Numbered from the stretch's first letter, positions 23,789-34,390 are shown. The stretch is 64,000 nt of DNA from Aulostomus chinensis (GCA_037954235.1 JBBMOA010000020.1:7980501-8044500); one strand, 5' to 3'. A program made the numbers and translations. The notes: generated by a model not told the origin, from the letters alone.

Positions 23789-25528
23789 GTGTGTATGATT
23801 TATTAGGGGTCAGTATTTTCAGATTTAACTTAAACTTTTCATTGGTACACAAGTTTTACTCAAGTTTTTGAAACAAAAATTAACCAGCATTTTTTGTGTA
23901 TTATAGTTACCTGCAGTTGAGAGAGAATACTTTTTACTCAACTAGTAGTTCCACAATGACTGACATTTAAAAAGAAGAGTTCATGAATGAAATACAGCAA
24001 ATTCTAAAAGATTAAATCAGTGATTCCCAACTATTTGGCTTGTGACTCTTGTCACATTTCAGATGTTTATAAGTTTTGGCAGCAAGGGAGGTGCCTTTGT
24101 GAACTCTAGGTTAAGGTACAGAACATAAACTATTTCATAATAAAAAAAAGTCCTGTTAAGAAATTAAGGGATTCTTTTCACTGAAAAGCAATGGTAGAGG
24201 GCTTTTCAGTGGAAACAGATACATATCGTGTTGAATTTATTTTAACAGCATAATGCAGTATTAAGAAATTAACAGGCCAATCACAAAACAAGTTTTCTCA
24301 CTAAAATTCTAATTAACTCACATGCATTGCCCTCATGTATGTTTTTGGCTATATTTGTTTATAACGTGTGCTTACAAATTGTCAAGTCAAAAGTGTTTGC
24401 GTTACTCTGACATTTAACCATTGTGCTTGTGCTACACAGTCACATAACAAGTGTTGTCCTTGTAAAGGGAAGGGATACATTGTACTTTTGTACACACATA
24501 CCATATTGTGGTACATTGTTTAATGATATATTGTCATAAGCAAACCGTTTTAAGGATGTTTACAGATGTTTACCATGTACTCAAACATAGTCAAGCGTTA
24601 GCCTGGTGAAAGAAAAGGGTACGTTGCTCTGACACATGAATTCTGTTTATTTGTGTATTGTGTGCGTTTGTACACAGGTGTACATACCTACATACCACTG
24701 ACAAGAAGGTTTTGGCTCTGATTGTATTTTCTAGTTTCATGGAACCAAAAACTGGATTTGTACATCAATATTGAAGTTGTTTTATTCTTCTACAAAATAC
24801 AGTTTTTCTTCTTCTTGTTCAAAGAAATGTTTTTCTCCTGGCCTCATTTGTATTGAAAATTTTATGCTAGTAATTTTGGTCGGCTGCATTAATTTATTTG
24901 AATTAATCCATGTACAGAAATAGCTTAATTTTATGTAGGATGGGTACACAAAGTATGCAGAAGCTTAATAACTTAATAGTGTGAGACCTACTTAAAAAAA
25001 AAGTTAAGTTGATATAACAAAATGCTGCAAATACTTTATATGAAAAACTCAAATTTTCTTTAACATATGGTAATTAAATACATTAAAAATAAAAAAGTCA
25101 TGTCAATTTACATAGGGTAATTGAACATACCATACATAAAGAAGTCATGTTGGTTTAACATAGGTTAGTTTTGTATACGTCAAATAAGAGAAAAACTTAA
25201 AATCTACATAAAAAAGTTGTGTTATTTGAACAAATAAGGATTGAGTAGACTTAACACAAATATTTTTTGGTAAACATAACTTTAATGTGTGCAACCGATG
25301 TAAATATTTTTTTCATGTGACTTTTTTTTTCAGTGTACAGTAATCCTCTGATAGGCTGCCTATACAGGAAGGAAGGGGAAGATGAGGGGCCCACACTTAT
25401 CTTTCCACTTCCTTTTTAAATCCTGCTCTTTGCATGTTTTCCTCAATGTTTCCTCATCTTTTTTTTCTTTTGCTCTTTTCATGCTTCACATCCCATGAGC
25501 AGACCTGCTGAGCCAAACACAATTCTAT
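23789..25528. other. Anonymous AT-rich DNA after the pseudogene
   Basis: No further exon of the preceding pseudogene is recognised. The phrase cagtgattcccaactatttggcttgtgac at about 24016-24045 resembles the terminus of hAT-Charlie-type elements, without a visible second end. Confidence 0.45.
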
Positions 25529-25531
25529 TAA

Positions 25532-26390
25532 GCCCCTTTCACACTGCACCAAAAAACGCGAGTGAACGTGAGTGTTTGGGCACTCTGAAAGGGTTGACTC
25601 GGCATTTTGACCCGTGTCGACTGAGTCCCAAGTATGTTTAGCAGCTTGGCTCGGCTCGGCTCTGCACGGCTAGCCTGCAGTGTGAAAAAGGCAACCCTCG
25701 TTGTCTCAGGTTTCCCGCGACCTACCTGTTGCAATCTGATTTTGTCACTGTGCTGTCCGTCAGGCTGCAATTGTGGAAGCTCTGCAGAAAAAATTATTTT
25801 TTTTAAAAAAGGGCTGGGGTACAAGAGCTGCTCACTCATCTCCCAATAAAGTTTTGGCCTCTGCCATAAGATCAGTCTTCCCGTTGATGTCCCAGAGACT
25901 CATTTCACTCCTTTTTTTTTTCAAACAATTTACATATGTATGATCTTACATGAATTATTCTATGCTTGGGAACTTCCACCAATCGAGGAACCCTAATGTG
26001 AACTGCGCAAGCGGGACTGTGTTTATTAACAACTTGTATAGCTATCTTGCACATCTTTTTATCGATCGTGGCAGCGCACTGGCAAGATCGTGAAGTACGT
26101 GAGCTACTCATCAACCATGGTGAAGAGGAGATCCGGCGGCAGATTTCTGGAACCATATGGGACACGGTGACTTATGGGAACATCACTGGCATTTTGAGAC
26201 ACGGCACACTTTTATGTGTAATGATGACGTTGCCAGCGCGATGACGTACGAGAGAGAAAAAAACAGGCATGCAGCCCTCACAACAGGAGCTCAGACCTGC
26301 GTCTGCTGGAAGCTTGAATGCGTCCTAATGCTGAGCAAACACGGGCACAAAAACCCGCATTGACTTCCGTGTTTCAGTGTGAAAGGGATA
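25532..26390 (+). mobile_element. Harbinger-like DNA transposon derivative, copy A
   Basis: Inverted termini are visible: left GCCCCTTTCACACTG and right CAGTGTGAAAGGGATA, both flanked by TAA (25529-25531 and 26391-26393), which fits the 3-bp TWA duplication of PIF/Harbinger elements. Subterminal sequences are also partly inverted (gtgttt.gggcac, cgtgt). Inside, 26047-26244 encodes AAHWQDREVRELLINHG and EEIRRQISGTIWDTVTYGNI, which resembles the start of a Myb/trihelix-type DNA-binding domain such as Harbinger elements encode. No DDE transposase is present, so it is non-autonomous. piggyBac (TTAA) is the main alternative. Confidence 0.6.
26047..26244 (+). pseudogene. Myb/trihelix-like DNA-binding fragment in Harbinger-like copy A
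   Basis: The pattern W-x-D-R-E-V-x-E-L-L followed by EEIRRQISGT....VTYGNI looks like helix 1 and helix 2 of a Myb/SANT-like (trihelix) domain, with Trp and the acidic EVRELL helix conserved. The same segment recurs in antisense at 40467-40790 with similar residues (DREGRELLAIHG, EIRRQISGTVQDTVIYGN), so the similarity is between two copies of one element. The rest of the expected domain is not in frame. Confidence 0.5.
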
Positions 26391-26432
26391 TAAGATGCTC
26401 AATTTTTGCTTCCAGACTCCACTTCTCTATTT

Positions 26433-26592
26433 CCCCTTTCACACTTAAAAACATGAGTCAACACAGGTTTTTGTACCCGAGTTTGCTCGGCATTAGGGCG
26501 TCGGTTGACACAGGTCGAAATGCCGAGTCGACCCTTTCAGAGTGCCCAAACACCCATGTTCACCCACGTTTTTGGTGCACTGTGAAAGGGGC
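26433..26592. mobile_element. Harbinger-like mini-copy B
   Basis: A 160-base piece starts tcccctttcacactt and ends gcactgtgaaaggggc, and its interior joins end sequences of the larger family (tttgctcggcattagggcg from one end, gagtcgaccctttcagagtgcccaaacaccc from the other). It thus looks like an internally deleted copy consisting of little more than the two termini, sitting about 40 bases from copy A. Confidence 0.55.
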
Positions 26593-28112
26593 TTATGAGA
26601 TATTGAAGCTTAACAGTTGTATGGATATACATGAGGCTAATCAATGTTTTTCTCTTAATGTGACTAAATTGTTTGTTCTGGTCACAGCTATTTCTTTATG
26701 CAGTCCTTGTATGGTTTTCCTTCTTTGAGAGCCAGGATGGAATACCAACCAAGAAACTGCCCAAGGCATCCAACAGGCTCCAGTACAGGTGTCCGCGACT
26801 AGGTTTTCCCTCAGGCCAAATTTTTTTTAAACCATTAGATGGTGTGCCAGAACATCCGATTTTCAAATAGGCTTAAACAATGTGAAAAATGTGAAATTGA
26901 TCACTTAATTAATTGGTCACTTAAAAAGATGAAGAGGGAAGTTGAAAGAAATAGAGTATACAAGAAAAAAGGAGAGACAAGTATTTTCATCCTACCTGGT
27001 GTCTTGTCATTCAAATTGTGCAGGGAATATTTATTATTTATTGTTGCTGTGAATGGTATCTATATTCACATCCACTTATGTTTATCACTAATATTTTAAA
27101 CACTGAACTACTGTCTGTCTGTGTAGGTTATCATTGATCATAGAGAGTAAGCAATCAGCTGATGGCCAAGTGACATGACCTCTTAGTAGGAGCAAGTGGC
27201 TAAGCCAATTATACTTTCCTTGTGTTTACTAGAGGCATATTAACAGGAGAAGAGAGAGAAATCACAGCATTACTGACTGCACTGGCAGCGAGCTATGCAC
27301 AGTGCAGCAACATCACAGTACAAGGTGCCACATCTCAACATTAATTTACCAGTGGGTCCCTAATAGCAGCCGGCAGTTTTGACCTGCGGGCACGGGTTGC
27401 CAACCACTGTTCTACACCATCAGCAGGCCAGTTGTCAGAATAAATTTTTGGTGTCCATAAACCAATTCCTTGAGAGAATTTCTTTAAATATTGCACTGGA
27501 ACTGAAGGACAAACTAAAAGCTTTTTGTGGTTAAAGCACCTCATGTGAACATGATATCTCAGGAAAGCCTGAAGGGATTTCCAACCATCCAGAGCCGGAG
27601 TGGGACTCATTTTCAGCCCTGGAGTTTCATGCCTTAGACTGGCCCACTTTAGATCATGACCTATTATTATTCTGACTCCGAGGGGCTACAAGACAAAGTT
27701 TCCCAGTTAGGTGGCATCATACTATTATTTAAATTATATAACGTTATGTTATATGCTACAACGCCGAACAATTAATTGGGTTGATAATTAATTAACATGA
27801 ACCGTGGTTTGCAGGAAAAGTTCAACATCTTGCCTTACCCGTTTCATCGTACTCATTGATCGTTTCCAAACGTGAGCAAATTTTAGTAAAAAAGCTCCCA
27901 ATTAATCGGAAGAATATATGATGCTAATTTGGATGCAGTGATTAGATATAGAGAGGAACACTCCTTTGAAACACAGAGGAAGTGTAGATTCCCATCTTAT
28001 GTTATTAGAAAAATATAGTAGCCGTGGCCTCTGCCCAATTTTTGCAAAACACTATTTGAATGTACTGAAGACTCTAAGAAGAATCTGAATATGAGAATAT
28101 GAGTAAGAAGGA

Positions 28113-28113
<1 letters not shown>
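26593..28113. other. Anonymous DNA, no gene seen
   Basis: Open frames such as 26839-27099 and 27341-27610 (-) have no recognisable domain. No element terminus was found. Confidence 0.5.

Positions 28114-28168
<55 letters not shown>
28114..28168. repeat. (TA)n microsatellite
   Basis: About 27 TA units in a row, immediately left of the R4/Rex6-like LINE fragment. Such a run often marks the ragged 5' junction of a truncated LINE or simple replication slippage. Confidence 0.9.
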
Positions 28169-28174
<6 letters not shown>

Positions 28175-28175
<1 letters not shown>

Positions 28176-28588
28176 ACTGAAGGGGTTGACCTACCAGAAG
28201 GGAATATAGGTGACATCCAGTACAGGCTAATGGAAACCACAAGGAGGCAGCAAGGAAGTCAACCACTACCAAATACTTCGAGACAGTAAGACAAAAACTG
28301 AGAAGTCAGCTGAACAAGAAGAGCAAAGTCCAAGCCATCAACATGTACGCAATGCCAGTCATCAGATACCCTGCAGGGGTGATAAGCTGGCCAAAGGAGG
28401 ACATAGATGCCACAGACATCAAGACCAGAAAGCTCCTCACCATGCACGAAGGGTTTCACCCAATGTCAAGCATCCTGAGCCTATACACTAAGCAGAAGAG
28501 GGAGGACAAGAACTAGTGAGCATCAGAGCCACTGTCCAGGATGAAACAGAAAATCCAAGAGTACATCAAGAAGATGGCCCCTCAGGAC
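28175..28588 (+). pseudogene. R4/Rex6-like (RLE-type) LINE, left part
   Basis: In one frame the segment gives KLRSQLNKKSKVQAINMYAM, then PVIRYPAGVISWPKED, then DATDIKTRKLLTMHEGFHP. This is the post-RT region typical of non-LTR elements with a restriction-like endonuclease (R2/R4/Rex6 group). After a stop and a frame change (about 28515), MKQKIQEYIKKMAPQD continues and is cut by an RTE-like insertion exactly at the duplicated target site 28563-28588. The RT core upstream is missing. Confidence 0.75.
28563..28588 (+). repeat. Target-site duplication, left copy (26 bp)
   Basis: The 26 bases beginning acatcaagaagatgg and ending ctcaggac recur exactly at 33651-33676. They flank the RTE-like LINE and belong to the coding sequence (IKKMAPQD) of the interrupted R4/Rex6-like element. 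Confidence 0.95.
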
Positions 28589-28989
28589 TCCTGGAACCGT
28601 CACCTTACCGTGGTGGAGGAGTTTGAGTGCCCTAGTGACCCTAGGAGCTATGCTGTCGGGGGCATTTTGTCCCTGGTAGGGTCACCCAAGGCAGACTGGT
28701 CCTCGGCGAAGGGCCAGACAAAGAATGGTTCAACAGACCCTTCATGGAAAAACCAGCAAGTGCTACATGTACCCTGCCCGGAGGGGCACCGGGGCCCCGC
28801 CCTGGAGCCAGGCCCAGGGTGGGGGCTCGAAGGCGAGCGCCTGGTGGCCGGGTGTCCGTGGGGCCCGGCCGGGCCCAGCCCGAAGAGGAGACACAGGCAC
28901 GTCCTCCCTTGGACTCACCACTCATCGGGGGAACCGGAGGGGTCCGGTGCAATGTGGTTTGGGTGGCAGTTTCAGGCGGGTGCCTCGGC

Positions 28990-30760
28990 TGTCTGAACCA
29001 CAGACATGGAAGCTGGCTTTTGGGACATGGAACGTTACCTCTCTGGTGGGGAAGGCGCTGGAGCTGGTGGAAGAGGTTGAGCGTTACCGGCTAGATATAG
29101 TCGGCCTCACCTCGACACATAGCTCTGGGTCCGGAACCCGAGTCCTTGAGAGGGGTTAGACTTTCTCTTTTGCTGGAGTTGCTCCGGGTGAGAGGCGGAG
29201 GGCGGGGGTGGGCTTTTTGGTTGCCCCTCGACTCTCTGCCTGTACGTTGGGGTTTACCCCCGTGGACGAAAGGGTTGGTTCCCTGCGCCTTCGGGTCGGG
29301 GAACGGGTCCTGACTGTGGTCTGCGCATATGCGCCGAACAGCAGTTCAGAGTACCCACCCTTTTTGGAGTCCTTGGGAAGGGTACTGGATGGTGCCCCGG
29401 CTGGGGACTCCATTGTCCTACTGGGAGACTTCAACGCTCACGTGGGCAACGACAGCATGACCTGGAGAGGTGTGATTGGGAGGAACGGCAGGCCCGACCT
29501 GAACCCGAGTGGTGTTCAGTTATTGGACTTCTGTGCAAGTCGCAGTTTGGCCATAACGAACACCATGTTCGAGCATAACGATGCCCACCGGTGCACATGG
29601 CACCTAGGTCGCAGGTTTATGATCGATTTTATAGTCGTATCATTTGACCTGTGACCGCATGTTCTGGACACTCGGGTGAAGAGAGGAGCTGAGCTGTCAA
29701 CTGATCACCACCTGGTGGTGAGTTGGATCAGATGGCAGGGGAAGATGCCGCGCAGACCTGGCAGGCCCAAACGAGTAGTGAGGGTTTGTTGGGAACGCCT
29801 GGCAGAAGAACCAGTCAGAACGATCTTTAACTCCTACCTCCGGCAGAGCTTTGATCACATCACGGGGGTAGTGGGGGACATTGAGTCTGAATGGGCCATG
29901 TTCCGCTCTGCCATTGTCGAGGCGGCTGCTGTGAGCTGTGGCCGCCAGGCTGCTGGGGCCGGCCGCGGGGGTAATCCTCGAACCCGCTGGTGGACACCAG
30001 AGGTGAGGGGAGCCGTCAGGCTGAAGAAGGAGGCTTACAGCGCATGGCTGGCCTGTGGGTCTCCAGAGACAGCTGACCGGTACCGGCAGGCCAAACGGTG
30101 TGCAGCTGTGGCGGTCGCCAAAGCAAAAACTTGGGCGTGGGAAGAGTTCGGTGAGGCCATGGAGAACGACTATCGGTCGGCTCCAAAAAGGTTCTGGCAA
30201 ACCGTCCGTCACCTCAGGAGGGGAAGGCAGCAACTTGCCCACACTGTTTACAGTGGGGGTGGGAGGCTGCTGACGTCAACTGGGGAGATAATTGGGCGGT
30301 GGAAGGAATACTTTGAGGAACTCCTCAATCCCACCAGCACGTACTCCGTGGAGGAGACAAAGTCTGGGGAGTGCTTGGGGGGGGGGGGGGTCGTCCAATG
30401 TCCGGGGCAGAAGGCAGTTAAACAACTCCGCTGTGGCAGAGCCCCGGGGGTGGATGAGATCCGCCCTGGGTATCTCAAGGCTCTGGATGTAGTGGGGCTG
30501 TCTTGGCTGACACGTCTCTGCAACATTGCGTAGACATCGGGGGAAGTGCCTTTGGAGTGGCAGACCGGGGTGGTGGTCCCCGTCTTTAAGAAAGGGGACC
30601 AGAGGGTGTGTTCCAACTATCGGGGGATCACACTTCTCAGCCTCCCTGGTAAGGTCTATGCCAGGGTACTGGAAGGAGGGTGAGGGCGATAGTCGAACCT
30701 CAGATTGAGGAGGAGCAGTGTGGTTTTCGTCCTGGCCGTGGAACCATGGATCAGCTCTTC
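28990..30760 (+). pseudogene. RTE-like LINE: AP-endonuclease and start of RT
   Basis: The N-terminal endonuclease reads LAFGTWNVTSLVGK, RYRLDIVGLTSTHSS, then after a TAG at 29157 GFLVAPRL, VCAYAPNSSSEYP, GDSIVLLGDFNAHVGND and FMIDFIVVS. A TGA follows at about 29652, then AELSTDHHLV, whose SDH/TDH-type His block closes the APE domain. The linker (RTRWWTPEVRGAVRLKKEAY, KRFWQTVRHLRRG) leads to RT blocks GRAPGVDEIRPGYLKAL and, after a TAG at 30531 and a frame break near 30681, EEEQCGFRPGRGTMDQLF. In the family this protein nicks target DNA and primes reverse transcription in the nucleus. Four disabling changes lie in this half. Confidence 0.85.
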
Positions 30761-32484
30761 AAGGCAAGGCAAGGCAAGGCAAGTTTATTTGTAGAGCACA
30801 ATTCATACACATGGCAACTCAAAGTGCTTTACAGTTGCAGAAAAATCTTAAAATCACAAAAAGGCAGGTAAAATCATAAAACATAAATAGAATCATTAAT
30901 TTAAAGAAAAGGAGAAGAAAAGGAGAAGAGTGCAGATAAAATACTTTCAGCTGTCGTATGCAAGACTGAACGGAGTAGTTTTCAGCCTGGTCTTAAACAT
31001 TGTCACAGATTGATGCCTGTCTCACATTTTCTGGAAGACTGTTCCAGATTTTAGCTGCAGAAAATTGAAAAGTAGCTTCACCATGTTTAGTCCTGACTCT
31101 GGGCCCCTCTACCTGAGGTTCTCAGAGACCTGGAGGGCTCATATGGGTCTAACATGTCAGAGATGTACTTTGGTGCTTGACCATGAAGAGACTTGTATAC
31201 AAGCAGAGCTGTCTTAAAGTCTATTCTCTGAGCAACAGGAAGCCAGTGCAGAGATCTGAGCACTGGACTAATATGGTCGTATTTTCTGGTTCTAGTCAGG
31301 AGTCGAGCTGTAGCGTTCTGAATGTATTGTAGCTGTTTAACAGCTTGTTTAGAGATACCAGTGAGCAGGCTGTTACAGTAGTCTAACCTACTGAAGACAA
31401 ATGCATGGATTAGTCTGTCCAAGTCTGGTTTAGACACTATACCTTTGATTTTGGCAATGTTTTTTAGATGGTAAAAGGCTGCTGATATTACTGACTTTAT
31501 GTGGCTGTTAAAGTTCAGATCTGAGTCCAATATTACCCCCAGATTTCTAACCTGTTGTTTTGGTTTTAGAGAAAAGGATTCACGGTGACTGATCACACTT
31601 TCTCTTTGCTTCTGTGGCCCAAAAACGATTAATTCCGTTTTTTCTGAGTTTAGCTGGAGAAAGTTGTTTTGCATCCACATGCTTATATGTTGAATGCAGT
31701 GGAAGAGTGAATCCACAGGTCCATGTTCACCTGCTGTCAGAGACACATAGATCTGAGTGTCGTCTGCATAGTTATGGTAGGACACATTATGGCTGCTTAT
31801 TAGTTGGCCTAGTGGAAGCATGTATAGGTTGAACAAGAGGGGCCCCAAGATTGAACCTTGGGGGACACCACAGGTCATGGCCATTTTGTCTGAGCTGCAA
31901 TTTCCAATTTCAACAAAGTATGTTCTCTCCTCAAGATAGGACTTGAACCAGTTTAGAGCAGAACCAGAGATTCCTAGCCAATTCTCTAGCCTCTGTAAAA
32001 GGATCTCATGGTCAACTGTGTCAAAGGCAGCACTCAAGTCAAGCAGGACTAAGACTGAGACTTTGCCTTTGTCTGTGTTTAGGCGGATGTCATTTATCAC
32101 CTTGATCAGAGCTGTCTCAGTGCTGTGGTGGGGCCTAAAGCCAGACTGGAAAGTATCAAAAGCATTGTTGGACAGGAGAAAGTCAGTGAGTTGTTGATAA
32201 ACAACTTTTTCTAGGACTTTTCCTAGGAATGACAGGTTTGATATGGGCCGGTAGTTGTTCAGAACCATGGCATCAAGACTGCTCTTCTTTAAAAGAGGCT
32301 TAATGACCGCAGTTTTCAGGGCCCTTGGAAATGTTCCAGTCTCTAGTGAAGTGTTAACTAAATGAGTAACTTTTGGTAACAGGCTGCTCAGCACAGTCTT
32401 TAGAAATCTAGTGGGTAACTCATCAAGGCAGCATGTAGATGAACTCAGACCTGAAATAATCTCTTCGACTGTTTTGTCACTGAC
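30761..32484 (-). mobile_element. L2-like LINE inserted antisense in the RTE-like RT gene
   Basis: The left edge is an aaggc-aaggc tandem (30761-30781) followed by aagtttatttgtagagcaca, the antisense form of the TTGCC-repeat tail that also ends the L2-like LINE at 56391. The right edge falls inside the RT region at about 32484, after which the host reading (ARVLEGAWEFAQPV) resumes. The copy is 5'-truncated, with no endonuclease. I see no clear target-site duplication; the host bases on the two sides nearly meet, with at most a few bases lost or gained. Confidence 0.85.
31087..32484 (-). pseudogene. L2-like LINE reverse transcriptase
   Basis: Coding runs from about 32484 (SDKTVEEIISGLSSSTC) through LPTRFLKTV, KTAVIKPLLKKSSLD, NYRPISNLSFLGKVLEKVV, FQSGFRPHHSTETALI, LLDLSAAFDTVDHEILL, GVPQGSILGPLLFNLYMLPLG and the catalytic YADDTQIYVS, then HLKNIAKIKGIV and HAFVFSRLDYCNSLLTG. 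All RT blocks including YADD are intact and open for over 450 codons. The first 15 residues of the open frame (to 32532) are antisense RTE sequence, not L2. Near 31100 a one-base shift moves the C-terminal 'RTKHGEA' block out of frame. It resembles but is not identical to the L2-like copy at 53464. Confidence 0.87.
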
Positions 32485-33627
32485 CTCGCTAGGGTGCTGG
32501 AGGGGGCATGGGAGTTTGCCCAACCAGTCCACATGTGCTTTGTGGACTTGGAGAAGGCTTACGACTGTGTTCCCAGGAGCATACTGTGGGGGGTACTCCG
32601 GGAGTACGGGGTGGATGGCCCTTTACAAAGGGCCATTCGGTCATTCTACCGGAGGAGTGAGAGTCTGGTCCGTGTGGCCGGTAGTAAGTCGGACTTGTTC
32701 CCAGTGAGGGTTGGACTCGGTCAAGGCTGCCCTTTGTCACCGGTTCTGTTCATAACTTTTATGGACAGAATTTCTAGGCGCAGCCGGGTGGTGGAGGGTG
32801 TTGAGTTTGGTGGCAGGAGGATGTCGTCTTGGCTGTTTGCGGATGACGTAGTCCTCTTAGCGCCATCGGGTCACGACCTCCAGCTCTTGCTGGGACAGTT
32901 TGCAGCCGAATGTGAAGCGGCTGGGATGAGAATCAGCACCTCCAAGTCTGAGGCCATGGTCCTCAGCCGGAAAAGGGTGGTTTGCCCACTCCGGGTCGGG
33001 GGGGAGGTTTTACCTCAGGTGGAGGAGTTTAAGTATCTCGGGGTCTTGTTCACGAGTGAGGGTAAGATGGAGCGGGAGATTGACAGGCGGATTGGGGCGG
33101 CATCCGCAGTCTTGCGGTTGCTAAACCAGCCTGTTGTGGTGAAGAGGGAGCTTAGCCAAAAGGCGAGGCTCTCGATTTACCGGTCAATCTACGTTCCAAT
33201 CCTCACCTATGGTCATGAGCTTTGGGTAATGACCGAAAGTACAAGATCGCGAATACAAGCGGCCGAAATGAGTTTCCTCCGCAGGGTGGCTGGGCTCTCC
33301 CTTAGAGATAGGGTGAGAAGCTCAGTCATTCGGGAGGGACTCAGAGTAGAGCCGCTGCTCCTCCATGTCGAGAGGAGCCAGTTGAGGTGGTTCGGGCATC
33401 TGGTGAGGATGCCTCCTGGGCGCCTCCCTCTGGAGGTTTTCCAGGCATGTCCAACTGGGAGGAGGCCTCGAGGCCGACCCAGGACACGGTGGAGGGATTA
33501 TATCTCTCGGATGGTCTGGGAACGCCTCGGGATCCTCCCGGAAGAGCTGGTTGAAGTGGTTTGGGAGAGGGCAGTCTGGGCTTCCTTGCTGAGACTGCTG
33601 CCCCCGCGACCCGGACCCACCGGATGA
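32485..33627 (+). pseudogene. RTE-like LINE: reverse transcriptase core and C-terminus
   Basis: The frame from 32494 is open for 377 codons. It shows MCFVDLEKAYDCVPR (first catalytic Asp), VGLGQGCPLSPVLFITFMDR, SWLFADDVVLLAP (FADD, catalytic pair), STSKSEAMVLSRKR and EEFKYLGVLFTSEG, then the C-terminal region LTYGHELWVMTE, MSFLRRVAGLS, QLRWFGHLVRMP, GRRPRGRPRTRWRDY and a stop after RPGPTG. It is the better preserved half; the N-terminal half of the same protein lies left of the L2-like insert. The RT would synthesise element cDNA at the nicked target. Confidence 0.87.
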
Positions 33628-33650
33628 AGCGGAGGACGATGAAGACGAAG

Positions 33651-33676
33651 ACATCAAGAAGATGGCCCCTCAGGAC
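33651..33676 (+). repeat. Target-site duplication, right copy (26 bp)
   Basis: Exact second copy of 28563-28588. To its right the interrupted R4/Rex6-like reading frame resumes at once (KKMAPQDELLSQCLKQ), proving that both flanks were one element before insertion. Confidence 0.95.
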
Positions 33677-34390
33677 GAGCTGCTCAGTCAGTGCCTCAAA
33701 CAGCTGAAATCTGATGAGAGTGAGGAGGGAGAGATGCAGACGTGGACAGACGAGGCCCTTTCAAGCATGTACAACAGCCAGATTGAGGAAGTGGCTCATA
33801 TCAAGAAGACCTGCCAATGGCTGGAACATGCTGGACTGAAAGACAGCACAGAGGCACTCATTATGCCAGCACAACAGCAGGCCATAAGCGCAAGAGGCAG
33901 AGAGGCCAAGGTCTACCACACCAGATCAGACCCAAAGTGCAGGCTGTGCAAGGATGCTCCTGAGACAGTCCAACACATAGTCGCGGGGTGTGAGATGCTC
34001 GCCACAAAGCATACATGGAGAGGCACAACGAAGTGGCAGGGATAGTGTACAGAAACCTCTGTACCCTGGATGGACCAGATGTACCCAAATCCCAATGGGA
34101 CATACCACCAAAAGTGGTCAAGAACAACAGGGCTAGGGGTGCTGTTGGACTTCAGCTTCCAGGCTGACGAACAGCTACTGCCGAACAACTGGTGGAAATA
34201 GTAGTGGTGGACAAACAGTAGAAGAGAGCAGTGGTGATAGATGTGGCTATACCACCTGACGCCAATGTCAGGAAGAAGCAACATGAGAAGGTTGAGAAGT
34301 ACCAGGGGTTAAAAGAACAGCTAGAATGAATGTGGAAGATCAAGGCTGATGTGGGCCCCGTGATAGGAGGAGCACACGGGCAGTGACCCC
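33651..34390 (+). pseudogene. R4/Rex6-like LINE, right part with CCHC and RLE region
   Basis: The frame 33662-34045 reads through SSMYNSQIEEVAHIKKTCQWL, AGLKDSTEALIMPAQQQA and CRLCKDAPETVQHIVAGC, a C-x2-C-x8-H-x4-C finger that lies between RT and the restriction-like endonuclease in R2/R4/Rex6-type elements. Further pieces in shifted frames follow: VVVDKQ, AVVIDVAIPPDANV and KYQGLKEQLE, which match the endonuclease core region, but stops at about 34200, 34222 and 34328 break it and the usual Pro-Asp before VVVDK is lost (PNNW). In the family this protein cleaves a specific or semi-specific target before reverse transcription. Confidence 0.75.

Larger units (their letters stand above)
28589..33650 (+). 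mobile_element. RTE-like LINE, nearly full length, interrupted
   Basis: The element spans the whole interval between two exact 26-bp duplications. It has a 5' region (ctggaaccgtcaccttaccg), one long ORF region with AP-endonuclease then reverse transcriptase, and a short 3' end (cccccgcgacccgg, then GA-rich gatgaag repeats). Removing the internal L2-like insert (about 30761-32484) leaves about 3.3 kb, a usual size for RTE-group elements. Several stops break the ORF, so this copy is inactive. Clade assignment (RTE versus a neighbouring APE clade) is from remembered family features and is less certain than the element itself. Confidence 0.88.

Noticed and set aside
29697..30242. 181-codon antisense open frame
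   Set aside because: It is a shadow of the G+C-rich RTE-like coding strand.
32485..32532. First 15 residues of the 481-codon antisense open frame at 31087-32532
   Set aside because: They are antisense translation of the RTE-like element outside the L2-like insert.
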